A stretch of DNA of 64,000 bases, from positions 344,988 to 408,987 of the forward strand of contig NZ_AQXE01000001.1 of assembly GCF_000375485.1 (NCBI RefSeq), read 5' to 3'. The stretch is from Desulfovibrio oxyclinae DSM 11498. GTDB taxonomy: Bacteria; Desulfobacterota; Desulfovibrionia; Desulfovibrionales; Desulfovibrionaceae. Below the pieces are notes generated by a model. The model was not told the origin of the DNA, ran no database searches, and saw only the letters and a list, made by a program, of their open reading frames with translations. This document shows positions 19,425 to 28,619 of the stretch, one piece after another. The translations under genes and the position numbers were made by a program. The stretch's first letter is position 1. The number at the start of each line of letters is the position of its first letter.

Positions 19425-20189
19425 TCAAAAAATCTTGTCGATGAAGCTTTGCACGCGCGGATCCTTGCATTCTTCGCGGAAAAATTGATCCGGAGGTCCC
19501 TGGGCCAGAAATCCGCCGTCCTCCATGAAGACCACATTGTCGGCTATCTCGCGGGCAAAACCCATGTTGTGCGTCACGATGATCATGGTCATGCCCTCTC
19601 GTGCCAGCTGTTTGATGGCGTCGAAGACTTCTCCCACAAGTTCCGGGTCCAGCGCGGAGGTCGGTTCGTCGAAGAGCATGAGCTTGGGCTTCATGGAAAG
19701 GGCGCGGGCGATTGCGGCCCGTTGCTTCTGTCCGCCGGAAAGGGAGGCCGGGTGTCTGTCCGCAAATCCGGCCATGCCTACCTTGCCGAGCATGTCCATG
19801 GCAATCTCGCGTGCCTCGGACTTGCTGTTGCCCAGCACGGTGACCTGTCCTTCCATGGCGTTTTCAAGCACGGTCATGTGCGGAAACAGATTGAAATGCT
19901 GGAAGACCATGCCGATCTGGGTGCGCAGGCGGCAGATGTTCCGGGCACGGTCGAGGACTTTTTCGCCCTTGTGCTCGCGGTAGCCGACCTCTTCTCCCTC
20001 GAAGCGGATGGTTCCGGAGTCGATGGTTTCCAGAAAGTTGACCGTGCGCAGCAGGGTGGATTTTCCCGAACCGGAAGGGCCGATGATGACGGTCTTCTCG
20101 CCGGGATTCAGCGAAAGGCTGACGTTGTCCACGGCCCGGTGCGAGCCGAAGGCCTTGACGATATCGTTGAGTTCGAGCAGCGGTTGCAT
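19425..20189 (-). CDS. Polar amino acid ABC transporter, ATPase
   Basis: The 254-residue ATPase powers the importer encoded upstream. It has Walker A GPSGSGKST, the signature [15 protein letters not shown], Walker [13 protein letters not shown] and [13 protein letters not shown], which is typical of the GlnQ/HisP class. The start ATG overlaps the permease TGA by one base. The open frame continues upstream through the permease gene, but only this segment codes. The order binding protein, permease, ATPase forms one minus-strand operon. Confidence 0.95.
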   Translation of the reverse strand: MQPLLELNDIVKAFGSHRAVDNVSLSLNPGEKTVIIGPSGSGKSTLLRTVNFLETIDSGTIRFEGEEVGYREHKGEKVLDRARNICRLRTQIGMVFQHFNLFPHMTVLENAMEGQVTVLGNSKSEAREIAMDMLGKVGMAGFADRHPASLSGGQKQRAAIARALSMKPKLMLFDEPTSALDPELVGEVFDAIKQLAREGMTMIIVTHNMGFAREIADNVVFMEDGGFLAQGPPDQFFREECKDPRVQSFIDKIF

Positions 20190-21208
20190 CAGCGTTTCTC
20201 GTAAGCGCCGACCTTGGCTTCGAGGCGCTCGAAGCCGAGGGTGAAGACGGTGGTGAAAAGAAGGTAGATTCCGGCGGCGAGGCCGAGAACCGTAATGTTG
20301 AACGAGGCGTTGAAGAGCTGGTCCGCAGTGCGCATCAGCTCGACCATGGCGATGGTGGAGACCAGTGCGGTGTCCTTGATGAGCGCGATGAACTCGTTGC
20401 CCACCGGCGGCAGGATGACCCGGTAGGTCTGCGGGATGATGACCCGTCGCATGGCCTGCCAGTAGGTCATGCCCATGGCTTCCGCGGCTTCCATCTGACC
20501 ATGGTCGATGGACAGGATGCCGCTGCGGATGATCTCCGCAAGGTACGCCGAATAGTTCAGCCCGAGCCCGAGCAGGGCGGCAGTCACCGGCTTGAGGGTG
20601 ATGCCCAGCGCAGGCAGGCCGTAATAGATGAAAAAGAGCTGCAGCAGCAGCGGAGTGCCCCGGAAGAGCCAGATGATGAACCAGCACAGGCGGCTGACGG
20701 ACTTGACCGTGCCGATACGGCCCAGCGCAATGAGCAGCCCGCCGATGGGCGAGACGATCATCGTGCAGACCACCAGTAGCAGGGTCATGAGGCTGCCCTT
20801 GAGCAGGTGCGGGACAAATTTGGCGGTGTCCTTCAGGAACTGCCGCCATGCGGGCATCATGGCTTCCTCGACGGAACTGCGGAACTGCCGTGCCTCAATG
20901 TTGTCCGGGTAGACTTCCAGCAGTTCGTCTATGATGCGCAGGGCGGCGTCATAGTCCTTGGCGGCGTACTTCAGGCGGGCGGCCTGCATCCGGCTGGATA
21001 CGAACTGGCCCTGATCCCCCTCCGGGCCGGGCGCGGGAATCTGAAGGTAAACCTCAACGGCGCCGTCGAGATCGCCGGTGACCATGATGTCGTTGGCCTT
21101 GCGCATGAGCGCGTCGGCATCCGCTGCCGGGGCGGCGGTGCCGAGGGAAAGAACGAGGAGCGCCGCCAGCGCGGCGCTCCCCAGTATTTGTGCGATGCGT
21201 GAGTTCAC
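20189..21208 (-). CDS. Polar amino acid ABC permease with N-terminal TPR-like extension
   Basis: The 339-residue protein is unusual. Residues 1-29 form a signal peptide. Residues about 32-115 are helical, with TPR-like pairs such as AKDYDAALRIIDELLEVYP. Only from about 130 does a normal HisM/GlnP-type permease begin, with several membrane helices and the coupling motif EAAEAMGMTYWQAMRRVIIP. Standard permeases of this class have about 220 residues, as in the second importer of this window. The extension should lie outside the cytoplasmic membrane and could contact the binding protein. The GTG start lies 9 bases after the binding protein gene. Confidence 0.88.
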   Translation of the reverse strand: MNSRIAQILGSAALAALLVLSLGTAAPAADADALMRKANDIMVTGDLDGAVEVYLQIPAPGPEGDQGQFVSSRMQAARLKYAAKDYDAALRIIDELLEVYPDNIEARQFRSSVEEAMMPAWRQFLKDTAKFVPHLLKGSLMTLLLVVCTMIVSPIGGLLIALGRIGTVKSVSRLCWFIIWLFRGTPLLLQLFFIYYGLPALGITLKPVTAALLGLGLNYSAYLAEIIRSGILSIDHGQMEAAEAMGMTYWQAMRRVIIPQTYRVILPPVGNEFIALIKDTALVSTIAMVELMRTADQLFNASFNITVLGLAAGIYLLFTTVFTLGFERLEAKVGAYEKR

Positions 21209-21217
21209 GGTGCGTGC

Positions 21218-22009
21218 TTACCAGTCTTCCGGGTTGGTGACGTCTTCGCCAAACCACTTGCGGGAGATTTCACCCATGGTTCCGTCGGCGATCATGGCGT
21301 CGATGGTTTCCTGAATCTTGGCGCGCAGGGCGTTGTCTTCCATGCGGAACGCCACGCCGAAGGCTTCCTTGGTGATGTATCCGGGCAGCGCGCGGAACTT
21401 ACCGGGGCGGGAAGCCATATAGTAGCGGCCGGTTACGTTATCCACCACCACGGCGTCGAGGCGATCGGCTTCGAGGTCAAGGAAAGCCTTGGGGTTGGTG
21501 TCGTACTCGCGGATTTCAGAGGCAGCCTTGGGCAGCTTCTTCGCGGCTTCCAGAGCCGGGGAGCCGGCCTGCACGCCCACGATCTTTCCGCCGAGGTCTT
21601 CGTGCTTCTTGATGTCGGCCTCATCCATACGGACCGCGGCGATCTGGCCGTCCATGATGTAGGGCTTGGTGAAGGCGACCTTTTTCTGGCGTTCCGGCGT
21701 GATGGTCATGCCGTTCCAGATGCAGTCGAATTTCTTGGCGTAGAGGGAGTTGATCACACCCTTCCATTCGGTGGGCTGCCAGACGATGTCGATGCCGAGG
21801 CGCTTGCCGACTTCTTCGGCTGCGTCCACGTCAAACCCGACGATTTCGCCGTCATCGTTACGGAAACCCATGGGCGGGAACGCGTCGTCGAGACCGATGA
21901 CGAGTTTTCCGGCGTCCTTGACGCGCTGCCAGGAGTTGTCCGCGGCAAACGCGGAGGCGGCGCTCAGGCACATGACCATGACCAGAACAGCAGTGATAAG
22001 ACGTTTCAT
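21218..22009 (-). CDS. Polar amino acid ABC transporter, periplasmic binding protein
   Basis: The 263-residue protein has a cleavable signal peptide (about 1-22, ending AFA) and a type II solute-binding fold (SBP_bac_3). It shows LVIGLDDAFPPMGFR, GFDVDAAEEVGKRLG and ITPERQKKVAFTKPY. It captures an amino acid for the adjacent permease and ATPase; the exact substrate cannot be read from the sequence. The ATG is preceded by GGAGAGGAA. The gene leads the operon. Confidence 0.94.
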   Translation of the reverse strand: MKRLITAVLVMVMCLSAASAFAADNSWQRVKDAGKLVIGLDDAFPPMGFRNDDGEIVGFDVDAAEEVGKRLGIDIVWQPTEWKGVINSLYAKKFDCIWNGMTITPERQKKVAFTKPYIMDGQIAAVRMDEADIKKHEDLGGKIVGVQAGSPALEAAKKLPKAASEIREYDTNPKAFLDLEADRLDAVVVDNVTGRYYMASRPGKFRALPGYITKEAFGVAFRMEDNALRAKIQETIDAMIADGTMGEISRKWFGEDVTNPEDW

Positions 22010-22229
22010 CCCAGTTCCTCTCCTGTGTTTCAAAAATGGTAAATATCAGTGGAATTGGGCTTACAGGAAAGATTGGAACTTGGCAATATGAAATAAAATC
22101 ACATTATTTCAGGTGGTTGATGTAGTGAGGAGAAGGTTGAAATGTATAGTCATTCCGCATTTCGTGTGAAAACGCATGGATTTTTCGAAAAACGGTCTCG
22201 GAACCGGGGGGTGGCAAGGGATGTCGTAA

Positions 22230-22874
22230 TCAGCTGATGTAGCGGTACATCACCACGTAATGGCAGGCGCTGCCAGCCATGACGAAGACGTGGAACAGTT
22301 CGTGGAATCCGAAAACCTTGGGGAACGGGTCGGGTCGCTTGAGGGCGTAGATGACCGCGCCGGTGCTGTAGGCAAGCCCCCCGGCCAGCAGCCAGAGCAG
22401 GGCGCCGAGTTGGAGGTTCTGCACCAGCGGATAAACGCCAAAGATGACCATCCAACCCATACCGAGGTAGAACCCGGTGGAGACCCAGCGCGGGGCGTGC
22501 ATCCAGAAGAGCTTTACCGCTATGCCGAGTACGGCAAGCCCCCACACTGCGCCGAAGATGCTCCAACCCCACGGGCCGCGCAAGGGGATGAGGCAGATGG
22601 GCGTGTAGGTTGCTGCGATGTAGATGAAAATCATGCAGTGGTCGATCCGCCGCATCATCGCGAGGGCCTTATCCTTGAGCGGGAGCCAGTGATAAAGCGT
22701 GCTGGTGATGTACAACAGGATCATACCGCCGCCAAAGACGGAGAAGGTCACGATGTGCCACGGCTGGACAGGGGAAACGGAGCGCAGGATGAGCAGAACC
22801 GTTCCCCAAACGGCCAGAGCCGCACCGATGCAGTGCGTGAGTCCGCTGAGTGGGTCTCTGAGGATGTTGGTCAT
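22230..22874 (-). CDS. Hemolysin III / PAQR-family membrane protein
   Basis: The 214-residue protein has seven predicted membrane helices. Family motifs include GLTHCIGAALA, TSTLYHW, RIDHCMIFIYIAATYTP and, near the C-terminus, FHELFHVFV with the paired histidines of a metal site. Members are called hemolysin III after one Bacillus protein, but in most bacteria the role is in membrane homeostasis and is poorly defined. GGGAGG precedes the start. About 200 bases separate it from the importer gene upstream on the map, where no gene is seen. Confidence 0.88.
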   Translation of the reverse strand: MTNILRDPLSGLTHCIGAALAVWGTVLLILRSVSPVQPWHIVTFSVFGGGMILLYITSTLYHWLPLKDKALAMMRRIDHCMIFIYIAATYTPICLIPLRGPWGWSIFGAVWGLAVLGIAVKLFWMHAPRWVSTGFYLGMGWMVIFGVYPLVQNLQLGALLWLLAGGLAYSTGAVIYALKRPDPFPKVFGFHELFHVFVMAGSACHYVVMYRYIS

Positions 22875-22949
22875 GAACTGCCTCCCTGATGCATGGATAT
22901 ATTGCTGTCGACGGGAGGCGTTGTCAAATGCCTGTTTGCCGTTTTTTCT

Positions 22950-23576
22950 TCATTCGGCAGATCGGAGCGCCTGCGGGTCGGCACCCGTTATTGCTTCGAG
23001 ATTTCTGGTGATTTTTTCGATGTCCCATTCCCACCAGCGAATTTGCAGCAACTCTTCAACGACTTCCGGCGCGAAGCGTCTGCGAATCTCCTTGGCCGGG
23101 TTGCCCGCAACCACGCTGTATGGCTCCACATCCCTGGTCACCACAGCCTTGGCCGCCACGACGGCTCCGTGGCCGATTTTCACGCCCGGCATGATGGTGG
23201 CGTCGTGCCCGATCCAGACATCGCTTCCGATGATGGTGTCGCCCTTGTAGGGCAGTTTTTCCGGAGCGGTGTGTTCCCAGCCTGCGCCAAAAATGAAGAA
23301 CGGATATGATGAGAAGCCGTCCATGGCATGATTGGCACCGTTCATAATGAAATGGGTCCCCCTTGCGATGGCGCAGAACTTTCCGATCTCAAGCCGGTCT
23401 CCGATGAAGTCGAAGTGGTAGAGGATATTTCGGAAGAAGTTTTCCGGGTCATCAGGATCATCGTAGTAGGTATATTCCCCGATCTCGATGTTCGGATTCG
23501 TGTTGAAGTTTTTTATGAACGTTATCTGAGGAAAGCGCTTTACCGGGTACTTGGAGTTGGGGGCTGGTCCATTCAT
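22950..23576 (-). CDS. CatB/Vat-type hexapeptide O-acetyltransferase
   Basis: The 208-residue protein has the left-handed beta-helix hexapeptide pattern and the subgroup motifs NGANHAMDGFSSYPF and DVWIGHDATIMPGVKIG, with the catalytic His inside the first. This is the xenobiotic acetyltransferase family, which includes chloramphenicol (CatB) and streptogramin A (Vat) enzymes. Many chromosomal relatives act on sugars or unknown substrates, so drug resistance cannot be claimed. It ends 75 bases from the hemolysin-III gene. No good ribosome binding site was found before its ATG. Confidence 0.85.
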   Translation of the reverse strand: MNGPAPNSKYPVKRFPQITFIKNFNTNPNIEIGEYTYYDDPDDPENFFRNILYHFDFIGDRLEIGKFCAIARGTHFIMNGANHAMDGFSSYPFFIFGAGWEHTAPEKLPYKGDTIIGSDVWIGHDATIMPGVKIGHGAVVAAKAVVTRDVEPYSVVAGNPAKEIRRRFAPEVVEELLQIRWWEWDIEKITRNLEAITGADPQALRSAE

Positions 23577-23662
23577 CGTGAGAGGATACAGGAAGGAATG
23601 GTGAGCGGTAAACCAAAAGAAAGAGGCATTCGATGAAAATCGAATGCCGCTTTAATGAAATG

Positions 23663-23739
<77 letters not shown>

Positions 23740-23804
23740 TCACTATGAAAATTTCTGCTGAATCCGGAGATGTAGACCGTTCGGTCTCCCGGTTTGATGA
23801 TCGA

Positions 23805-23881
<77 letters not shown>

Positions 23882-23976
23882 TCATTTCGTGATGTATGTC
23901 TGCCGATTCAGCGTCGGCGATTCCCGTTTTTAGGGAAAAAAGAAACCCGCTTGGGGACGGGTCTCCGTAAATGCTA

Positions 23977-24053
<77 letters not shown>

Positions 24054-24143
24054 TCACGTTGCGAAGAGGTAACTAGGCTTTCTGGTGCTTACTGTCAAGC
24101 CTCTATTTACAACTTTCTCCAAATTCCGTATTTCTTTCCGGCT

Positions 24144-24869
24144 ATGCAAAACAACGATTCATTCACCGTGGTCCTGCCGGTTTTCAATGAGCAGGACAAC
24201 CTCGATGCGCTTTTCCGTGAAATTCGAAACGCGGCGGAAAGCACCGGGAAGAAGTGGCAGGCCCTTTTTGTGGACGACTGCAGTTCCGACGGCAGCCTCG
24301 ACGTCATAAAGAGAATAGCCGACGATAATCCCGAAACCGCACGGTACGTGACCTTCGCCGAGAACCGCGGCCAGTCTGCGGCCTTCTGTGCCGGGTTCGA
24401 CACGGCCGAGACGCCCGTGGTCATCACCATGGACGCGGACGGACAGAACGATCCGGCGGACATTCCGGCCATGCTGGACGAGTTCTGCCGTGGGTATGAC
24501 ATGGTGGTGGGCTGGCGGGCCAACCGCAAGGATACGCTCTCCAAGCGCATCGCCTCCAAGCTCGCCAACAAGGTCCGCGACGCGTTCACGGCAGACGGCG
24601 TGCGCGACACGGGCTGTTCCCTCAAGGTCATGCGGCGGGAGATTCTGCTCAAGCTGCCGCGCTTCCGGAACATGCACCGCTTTCTTCCTGCGCTCATGCG
24701 GTTGCAGGGTGCGCGCATCTCCGAGGTCAAGGTCAACCATCGTCCCCGAATCACCGGCGTTTCCAAGTACAGCAACTGGGAGCGGGGCGTTCAGGGTATT
24801 TACGATCTGATCGGCGTGCGCTGGCTCATGAGTCGCAACCTCGAATACTCCATACGGGAACGCAGGTAA
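24144..24869 (+). CDS. Family 2 glycosyltransferase, dolichol-phosphate mannose synthase-like
   Basis: The 241-residue cytoplasmic protein has the GT2 fold: VVLPVFNEQDNL, the donor-binding VDDCSSDGS and the metal-binding DADGQNDP, which matches the polyprenyl-phosphate hexose synthase subgroup. It probably transfers a sugar from a nucleotide donor to undecaprenyl phosphate for envelope glycan modification. No C-terminal membrane helices are present. The LAB_N-like gene starts one base after its stop. Confidence 0.88.
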   Translation: MQNNDSFTVVLPVFNEQDNLDALFREIRNAAESTGKKWQALFVDDCSSDGSLDVIKRIADDNPETARYVTFAENRGQSAAFCAGFDTAETPVVITMDADGQNDPADIPAMLDEFCRGYDMVVGWRANRKDTLSKRIASKLANKVRDAFTADGVRDTGCSLKVMRREILLKLPRFRNMHRFLPALMRLQGARISEVKVNHRPRITGVSKYSNWERGVQGIYDLIGVRWLMSRNLEYSIRERR

Positions 24870-24870
24870 T

Positions 24871-25116
24871 ATGGCTCTGCCCGCGTACTGGTGGCTTCTG
24901 CTGCCTGCAGTTCTCGGGCAATGCGCATTTTTCCTGCTCTCCGGGGCTTTGCGGCCGGGCGAAAAAACGCTACAAGGCGGCCCGTGGCTGCTGACGGTCC
25001 TCGCCGCATCCCTTCTCTCGGGCCTTGCCTACGGAGCGGTGCAGAGCGACCCTGTGTTTATTGCCGCCCAGTGCTTTCTGGCGGCGACAGTGTTCCGGAT
25101 ATGGAGAAAACAGTGA
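24871..25116 (+). CDS. Small LAB_N-like membrane protein
   Basis: The 81-residue protein has two or three membrane helices. It matches the pattern of the lipid A synthesis N-terminal domain (LAB_N): LGQCAFF near the start and Y followed by SDPVFIAAQ near the end. Stand-alone LAB_N proteins commonly accompany polyprenyl-phosphate sugar transferases such as the gene just upstream. Its TGA overlaps the ATG of the VTT gene. Confidence 0.65.
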   Translation: MALPAYWWLLLPAVLGQCAFFLLSGALRPGEKTLQGGPWLLTVLAASLLSGLAYGAVQSDPVFIAAQCFLAATVFRIWRKQ

Positions 25117-25817
25117 TGAAAAGTCCAGACCGCGCGGAGAGAAGCGGCATCCGATCTGCCGTCAAGGGCGTGATCATGCTCTGCATCTTCGGTGCGGGGG
25201 TATGGATGGCGAGGAGCTCCGGGCTGGAAGGCCTGTTGCGGGACACCGCGTGGTTCGATTCCCACGTGTTGGGCTCCGGCCCCATGTCCGGCCTCATATT
25301 CATGGGCATAACCGCCTGCCTTACGGCGCTCGGCCTTCCCAGACAGCTTTTCGGATTTCTCGGCGGTTTCGCGTTCGGTGCCATAGGCGGAACGCTGCTG
25401 ACCACCGTCGGCTGCGGCCTCGGCTGTGCCACGGCATCCCTCTACGGTCGTTTTTCTGGGCGCGATTTCGTCGCCCGCAAGTTCGGTTCCCGTCTGGGCA
25501 GGCTCGATGCGTTCCTGAGCGGTCAGCCGTTCCTGATGGCGTTGGCCATCCGGCTTTTTCCGCTCGGCAGCAATCTGCTGACCAACCTCGCGGCCGGCGT
25601 GAGCAGCATCCCGCTGCTGCCGTTCGTGCTGGGATCGTCCCTCGGCTACATCCCGCAGAATTTCGTGTTCGCCCTTTTCGGCGCGGGCATGAACGCGGAA
25701 TCCACACAGGGCGTGGTGATAGCGGTGAGTGTGAGCGTCGTGCTGCTCATGATTTCCGGCTGGCTCGGCGTGATCATGTATCGCCGCTACCGGGCCGAAT
25801 CATTGCTTGAGGAATAG
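25116..25817 (+). CDS. TVP38/TMEM64 (VTT-domain) membrane protein
   Basis: The 233-residue protein has about five membrane segments and the VTT/DedA-like core: GLPRQLFGFLGGFAFG, a small-residue-rich helix, and IRLFPLGSNLLTNLAAG. Proteins of this superfamily include lipid scramblases and flippases, some acting on undecaprenyl phosphate, which would fit the upstream polyprenyl-phosphate glycosyltransferase. The substrate is not known. The ATG overlaps the previous stop; a GTG one codon earlier is also possible. Confidence 0.85.
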   Translation: MKSPDRAERSGIRSAVKGVIMLCIFGAGVWMARSSGLEGLLRDTAWFDSHVLGSGPMSGLIFMGITACLTALGLPRQLFGFLGGFAFGAIGGTLLTTVGCGLGCATASLYGRFSGRDFVARKFGSRLGRLDAFLSGQPFLMALAIRLFPLGSNLLTNLAAGVSSIPLLPFVLGSSLGYIPQNFVFALFGAGMNAESTQGVVIAVSVSVVLLMISGWLGVIMYRRYRAESLLEE

Positions 25818-25874
25818 CCATTTGCGGAGCAGGGCGGTTTGCGCCGCGTGGCCGTTTTCCGGAAGGGGAGAGGG

Positions 25875-26474
25875 TCAGCCTCGTGAGCGGCGTTCAAGCG
25901 CAGGATTCACGAGTCGGCTCCAGATCAGCCACACGGTCAGGGCGATCGCGACACCGAAGAGCCAGCCCATGAGCACATCCAGCGGATAGTGCTTGCCCAA
26001 ATACACCCTTGAGTAGCCCACGACGAGGGGCACCACGAAAATCCACCTGCGCGTGGCGGGCCAGAGCAGGCCTGCCAGAATTGCCAGACACATGGTGTTG
26101 GCCGCATGCGCGGAAGGGTAGGATGAGCCGTGCTCCTTGGTTTGCACGAACTTCGGGCCGCGCTGCTGCCACTTCCCGTCTTCCACGAAATGGGTTCCTG
26201 CGATGGCGTTGAGCGGCCGCACGCGTCCCACACCGTCCTTCACGAAGTTGGTGGTGAAGTCGGCCATTCCCAATCCCGCCACGAGCACGAGGAAAAGCAT
26301 CAGCTGCCTCGGTCCGCGTCGATATACGAGCACAGCGATGATCGGAATCAGGATGATGACGAGGGTCTTCATGTCGGAAACGATCGGCATGAGCACATCG
26401 AGGAACTCATTTCGCCACTGGACGTTGATGAGTCTTTGCAGGGTCAGGTCGAATTGCGGGGTTTGGAAGAACAT
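25875..26474 (-). CDS. PAP2-family membrane phosphatase
   Basis: The 199-residue protein has five or six membrane helices and the three phosphatase motifs: KDGVGRVRP, SSYPSAHAA and SRVYLGKHYPLDVLMG. Relatives dephosphorylate undecaprenyl pyrophosphate or phosphatidic acid-type lipids at the outer face of the membrane. The start follows ACGGAG and lies 11 bases after the DUF1848 gene end; the frame is open further upstream but overlaps that gene. It converges with the VTT gene. Confidence 0.9.
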   Translation of the reverse strand: MFFQTPQFDLTLQRLINVQWRNEFLDVLMPIVSDMKTLVIILIPIIAVLVYRRGPRQLMLFLVLVAGLGMADFTTNFVKDGVGRVRPLNAIAGTHFVEDGKWQQRGPKFVQTKEHGSSYPSAHAANTMCLAILAGLLWPATRRWIFVVPLVVGYSRVYLGKHYPLDVLMGWLFGVAIALTVWLIWSRLVNPALERRSRG

Positions 26475-26485
26475 CAGGGACTCCG

Positions 26486-27403
26486 TCAGGTGTATTTCAG
26501 AAGCGGCAACTGCGCCTGTGGCGAGCCTGTCAGGCTGGTGGCTTCCGGATCGTGTTCTCGGCGGTTCCCGGCGGAACGGCCGAAATCCGCGTTGGCGTAG
26601 CAGTAAAGGCACCCGTGAGTGCAGGTGTCATAGGCGCCGATGTCCCTGGAGCGGGTACAGCGGCATCTCGCCCTCTGACCGCCGTCCTTATTGCATGGAA
26701 CCGAAGTCTTGAAAAGGCGGTTGATGCGCTCCCCGTCGATACACGGGGCGTTTTCGATGCCCAATGCAGTGACTTCCTCCGGCTGGGAGCAGCAGGAAAT
26801 CTCCATGCCGTGCCGTGAGGCAGTCTTTGCGAACCCTTCCATGATCTCATGCAGCCCCGGTGCACTGAAGTCCGGCGCGAGACCGTGTGTTTCAAGTCGT
26901 GCAAGCCTGCTGCGGTTGCCGGGGTAGTCTTCGGCAACGCTGATGATGCAGCGATTTGTTGCCCCTTCCAGCCTGTTCGCCAGCCTCGCAAAACTTTTCA
27001 GCTGCTGTTTCGCGTCAAAGGTCCGGGAAATAACGATTGGGTCATACCGCCAGACGACGCGCTCGGGGCCGATGCGAGACGCGAGTTCCCGAAAAGTGCG
27101 GATGCGTACATCTATAGGCGGAAGCCCCGGTTCCATGATTTCGGGATAATCCAGCAGGGTGAACAGGAACATGAAGTTGCCCAGCCCCTGCCGTTCAAGT
27201 TCGCCCAGATGCGGAAGCAGCGGAGCCGGGTTGCGTGTCCAGAAAACCACGGCATCCACGTCTGCCGGACGCAGGGAGACGGTGTCGTGCACTTTGCGGT
27301 CCCGCGGTCTGGGCACGGTGCAGAATCCGGCCCGGACCCTGTTCATGAACCATTCGGGGTACAGGGCCGGGATGTCGGTCCTGCGGCTTGCGCTTATGAT
27401 CAA
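26486..27403 (-). CDS. DUF1848 family protein
   Basis: The 305-residue protein begins IISASRRTDIPA and ends with a cysteine cluster (CRC, then DIGAYDTCTHGCLYCYAN), the signature of DUF1848. The CxxxCxxC spacing in CTHGCLYC recalls a radical SAM [4Fe-4S] site placed at the C-terminus, so an Fe-S-dependent, radical SAM-like enzyme is possible, but no reaction is known to me. The start is TTG, supported by GGGAGAAC eight bases upstream. It is divergent from the glycosyltransferase gene. Confidence 0.85.
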   Translation of the reverse strand: MIISASRRTDIPALYPEWFMNRVRAGFCTVPRPRDRKVHDTVSLRPADVDAVVFWTRNPAPLLPHLGELERQGLGNFMFLFTLLDYPEIMEPGLPPIDVRIRTFRELASRIGPERVVWRYDPIVISRTFDAKQQLKSFARLANRLEGATNRCIISVAEDYPGNRSRLARLETHGLAPDFSAPGLHEIMEGFAKTASRHGMEISCCSQPEEVTALGIENAPCIDGERINRLFKTSVPCNKDGGQRARCRCTRSRDIGAYDTCTHGCLYCYANADFGRSAGNRREHDPEATSLTGSPQAQLPLLKYT

Positions 27404-27479
27404 GGTAAAGTTCTCCCGTTCGTGTCGGTTTGCCGCAAAAAATCTTGCGGTCTCCCGCGATGCCTGTCAATCTTCCTCC

Positions 27480-28619
27480 GTGACTGACAAAACTGCAAGA
27501 ATTGCCGTCGTCATGCCCCGTCTGAGCCGCTACGGCGGCGCCGAGAGCTTTGCCTGGAGATTCTCCGCTGCTCTTGCCGGGAGAGGGTATGACGTCGATT
27601 TCATATGTTCCAGATGCGAGACCGAGCCGCCTGAGGGTGTGCGTCCTGTCGTGCTGGGGCGGTTCGGACCGTTCAAGTGGTTCAAGGTGCTGCACTTCGC
27701 CCTGAAGGCCGACGCTGCGAGAAAACGCGGCGGGTACGACCTGAGTTTCGGGTTGGGCAAGAGCCTTGGTCACGATATCATCCGCGTGGGCGGTGGGCCA
27801 CAGCGAAATTTCTGGAATCTTTCCATAAAGGCGTGGCCGCCGGGACCGCAGCGTTTTCTGAAGTGTCTGCGGCGCAGGCTCTCGCCCGCCAACCGCATTA
27901 TCCAGTGGCTGGAACGTAAACGGCTGGAAAGCGATCCGCTCATCATCTGCGTTTCCGATCTCGTGAAGGGCTGGATGTGCCGGTCGTTTCCGCAGCTTGA
28001 TCCTGAACGTATCAAGGTCATTTACAACAAGCCGGATCTGGAGCGGTTCAGCCCCGCCACTCATGACGAGCGGGCGGAGCTCCGGCGTGCTGCCGGGGTC
28101 GCTCCGGACGAGGTGCTTGTTTCCACGGCGGGAACCAACTTCGCGCTCAAGGGCGTGCGCACGCTGGTGCGGATGATGCCTCTTTTGCCTGCCCACTTTC
28201 GTCTGAAGGTGGCGGGTGGTCGCAATCCCGAAAAGTACGTGAAGCTTGCAAAAGAGCTCGGTGTAGCGGACAGGGTGGAGTTTCTCGGCAAGGTGGAGGA
28301 CATGCCTTCGCTGTACCGGGCCTCGGACATCTTCGTGCTCCCGACCTTCTATGATGCGTGCTCGAACGCCGTGGTCGAAGCTCTGGCCTGCGGGTGCCGT
28401 GTCATTTCCACCACCAGCAACGGAAGTTCCATTTTTCTTCCCGATGACATGATTCTTGAGGATCCGGGTGACGAGCATGGTTTGGCCCAGAAAGTGTTGA
28501 AGGCTGCCGGGGAACCGAGGACGGACGGTTTCCGGTGGCCCGACGATGTTGAATGCGGCATGGAGCCGTATATGGACGTCGTTGAGGATATGATCAGGAA
28601 AAAGCCCCGTCAGACATGA
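27480..28619 (+). CDS. Family 4 glycosyltransferase
   Basis: The 379-residue protein has the GT-B layout: an N-terminal acceptor domain starting IAVVMPRLSRYGGAE and a C-terminal donor domain with VEFLGKVEDMPSLYRASDIF and NAVVEALACG, typical of GT4 (WaaG-like) enzymes. It probably adds a sugar to lipopolysaccharide core or another surface glycan. The GTG is chosen because the next ATG would cut into the first beta strand; no strong ribosome binding site is visible. Its TGA overlaps the next gene. Confidence 0.82.
   Translation: MTDKTARIAVVMPRLSRYGGAESFAWRFSAALAGRGYDVDFICSRCETEPPEGVRPVVLGRFGPFKWFKVLHFALKADAARKRGGYDLSFGLGKSLGHDIIRVGGGPQRNFWNLSIKAWPPGPQRFLKCLRRRLSPANRIIQWLERKRLESDPLIICVSDLVKGWMCRSFPQLDPERIKVIYNKPDLERFSPATHDERAELRRAAGVAPDEVLVSTAGTNFALKGVRTLVRMMPLLPAHFRLKVAGGRNPEKYVKLAKELGVADRVEFLGKVEDMPSLYRASDIFVLPTFYDACSNAVVEALACGCRVISTTSNGSSIFLPDDMILEDPGDEHGLAQKVLKAAGEPRTDGFRWPDDVECGMEPYMDVVEDMIRKKPRQT

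Noticed and set aside
20190..20849. An upstream continuation of the ATPase frame through the permease gene
   Set aside because: The extra residues have no ABC-related pattern. The true ATPase start is the ATG overlapping the permease stop.
22950..23576. Calling the CatB/Vat-type gene an antibiotic resistance determinant
   Set aside because: The family motif is clear, but chromosomal relatives act on many substrates and no mobile element surrounds the gene.
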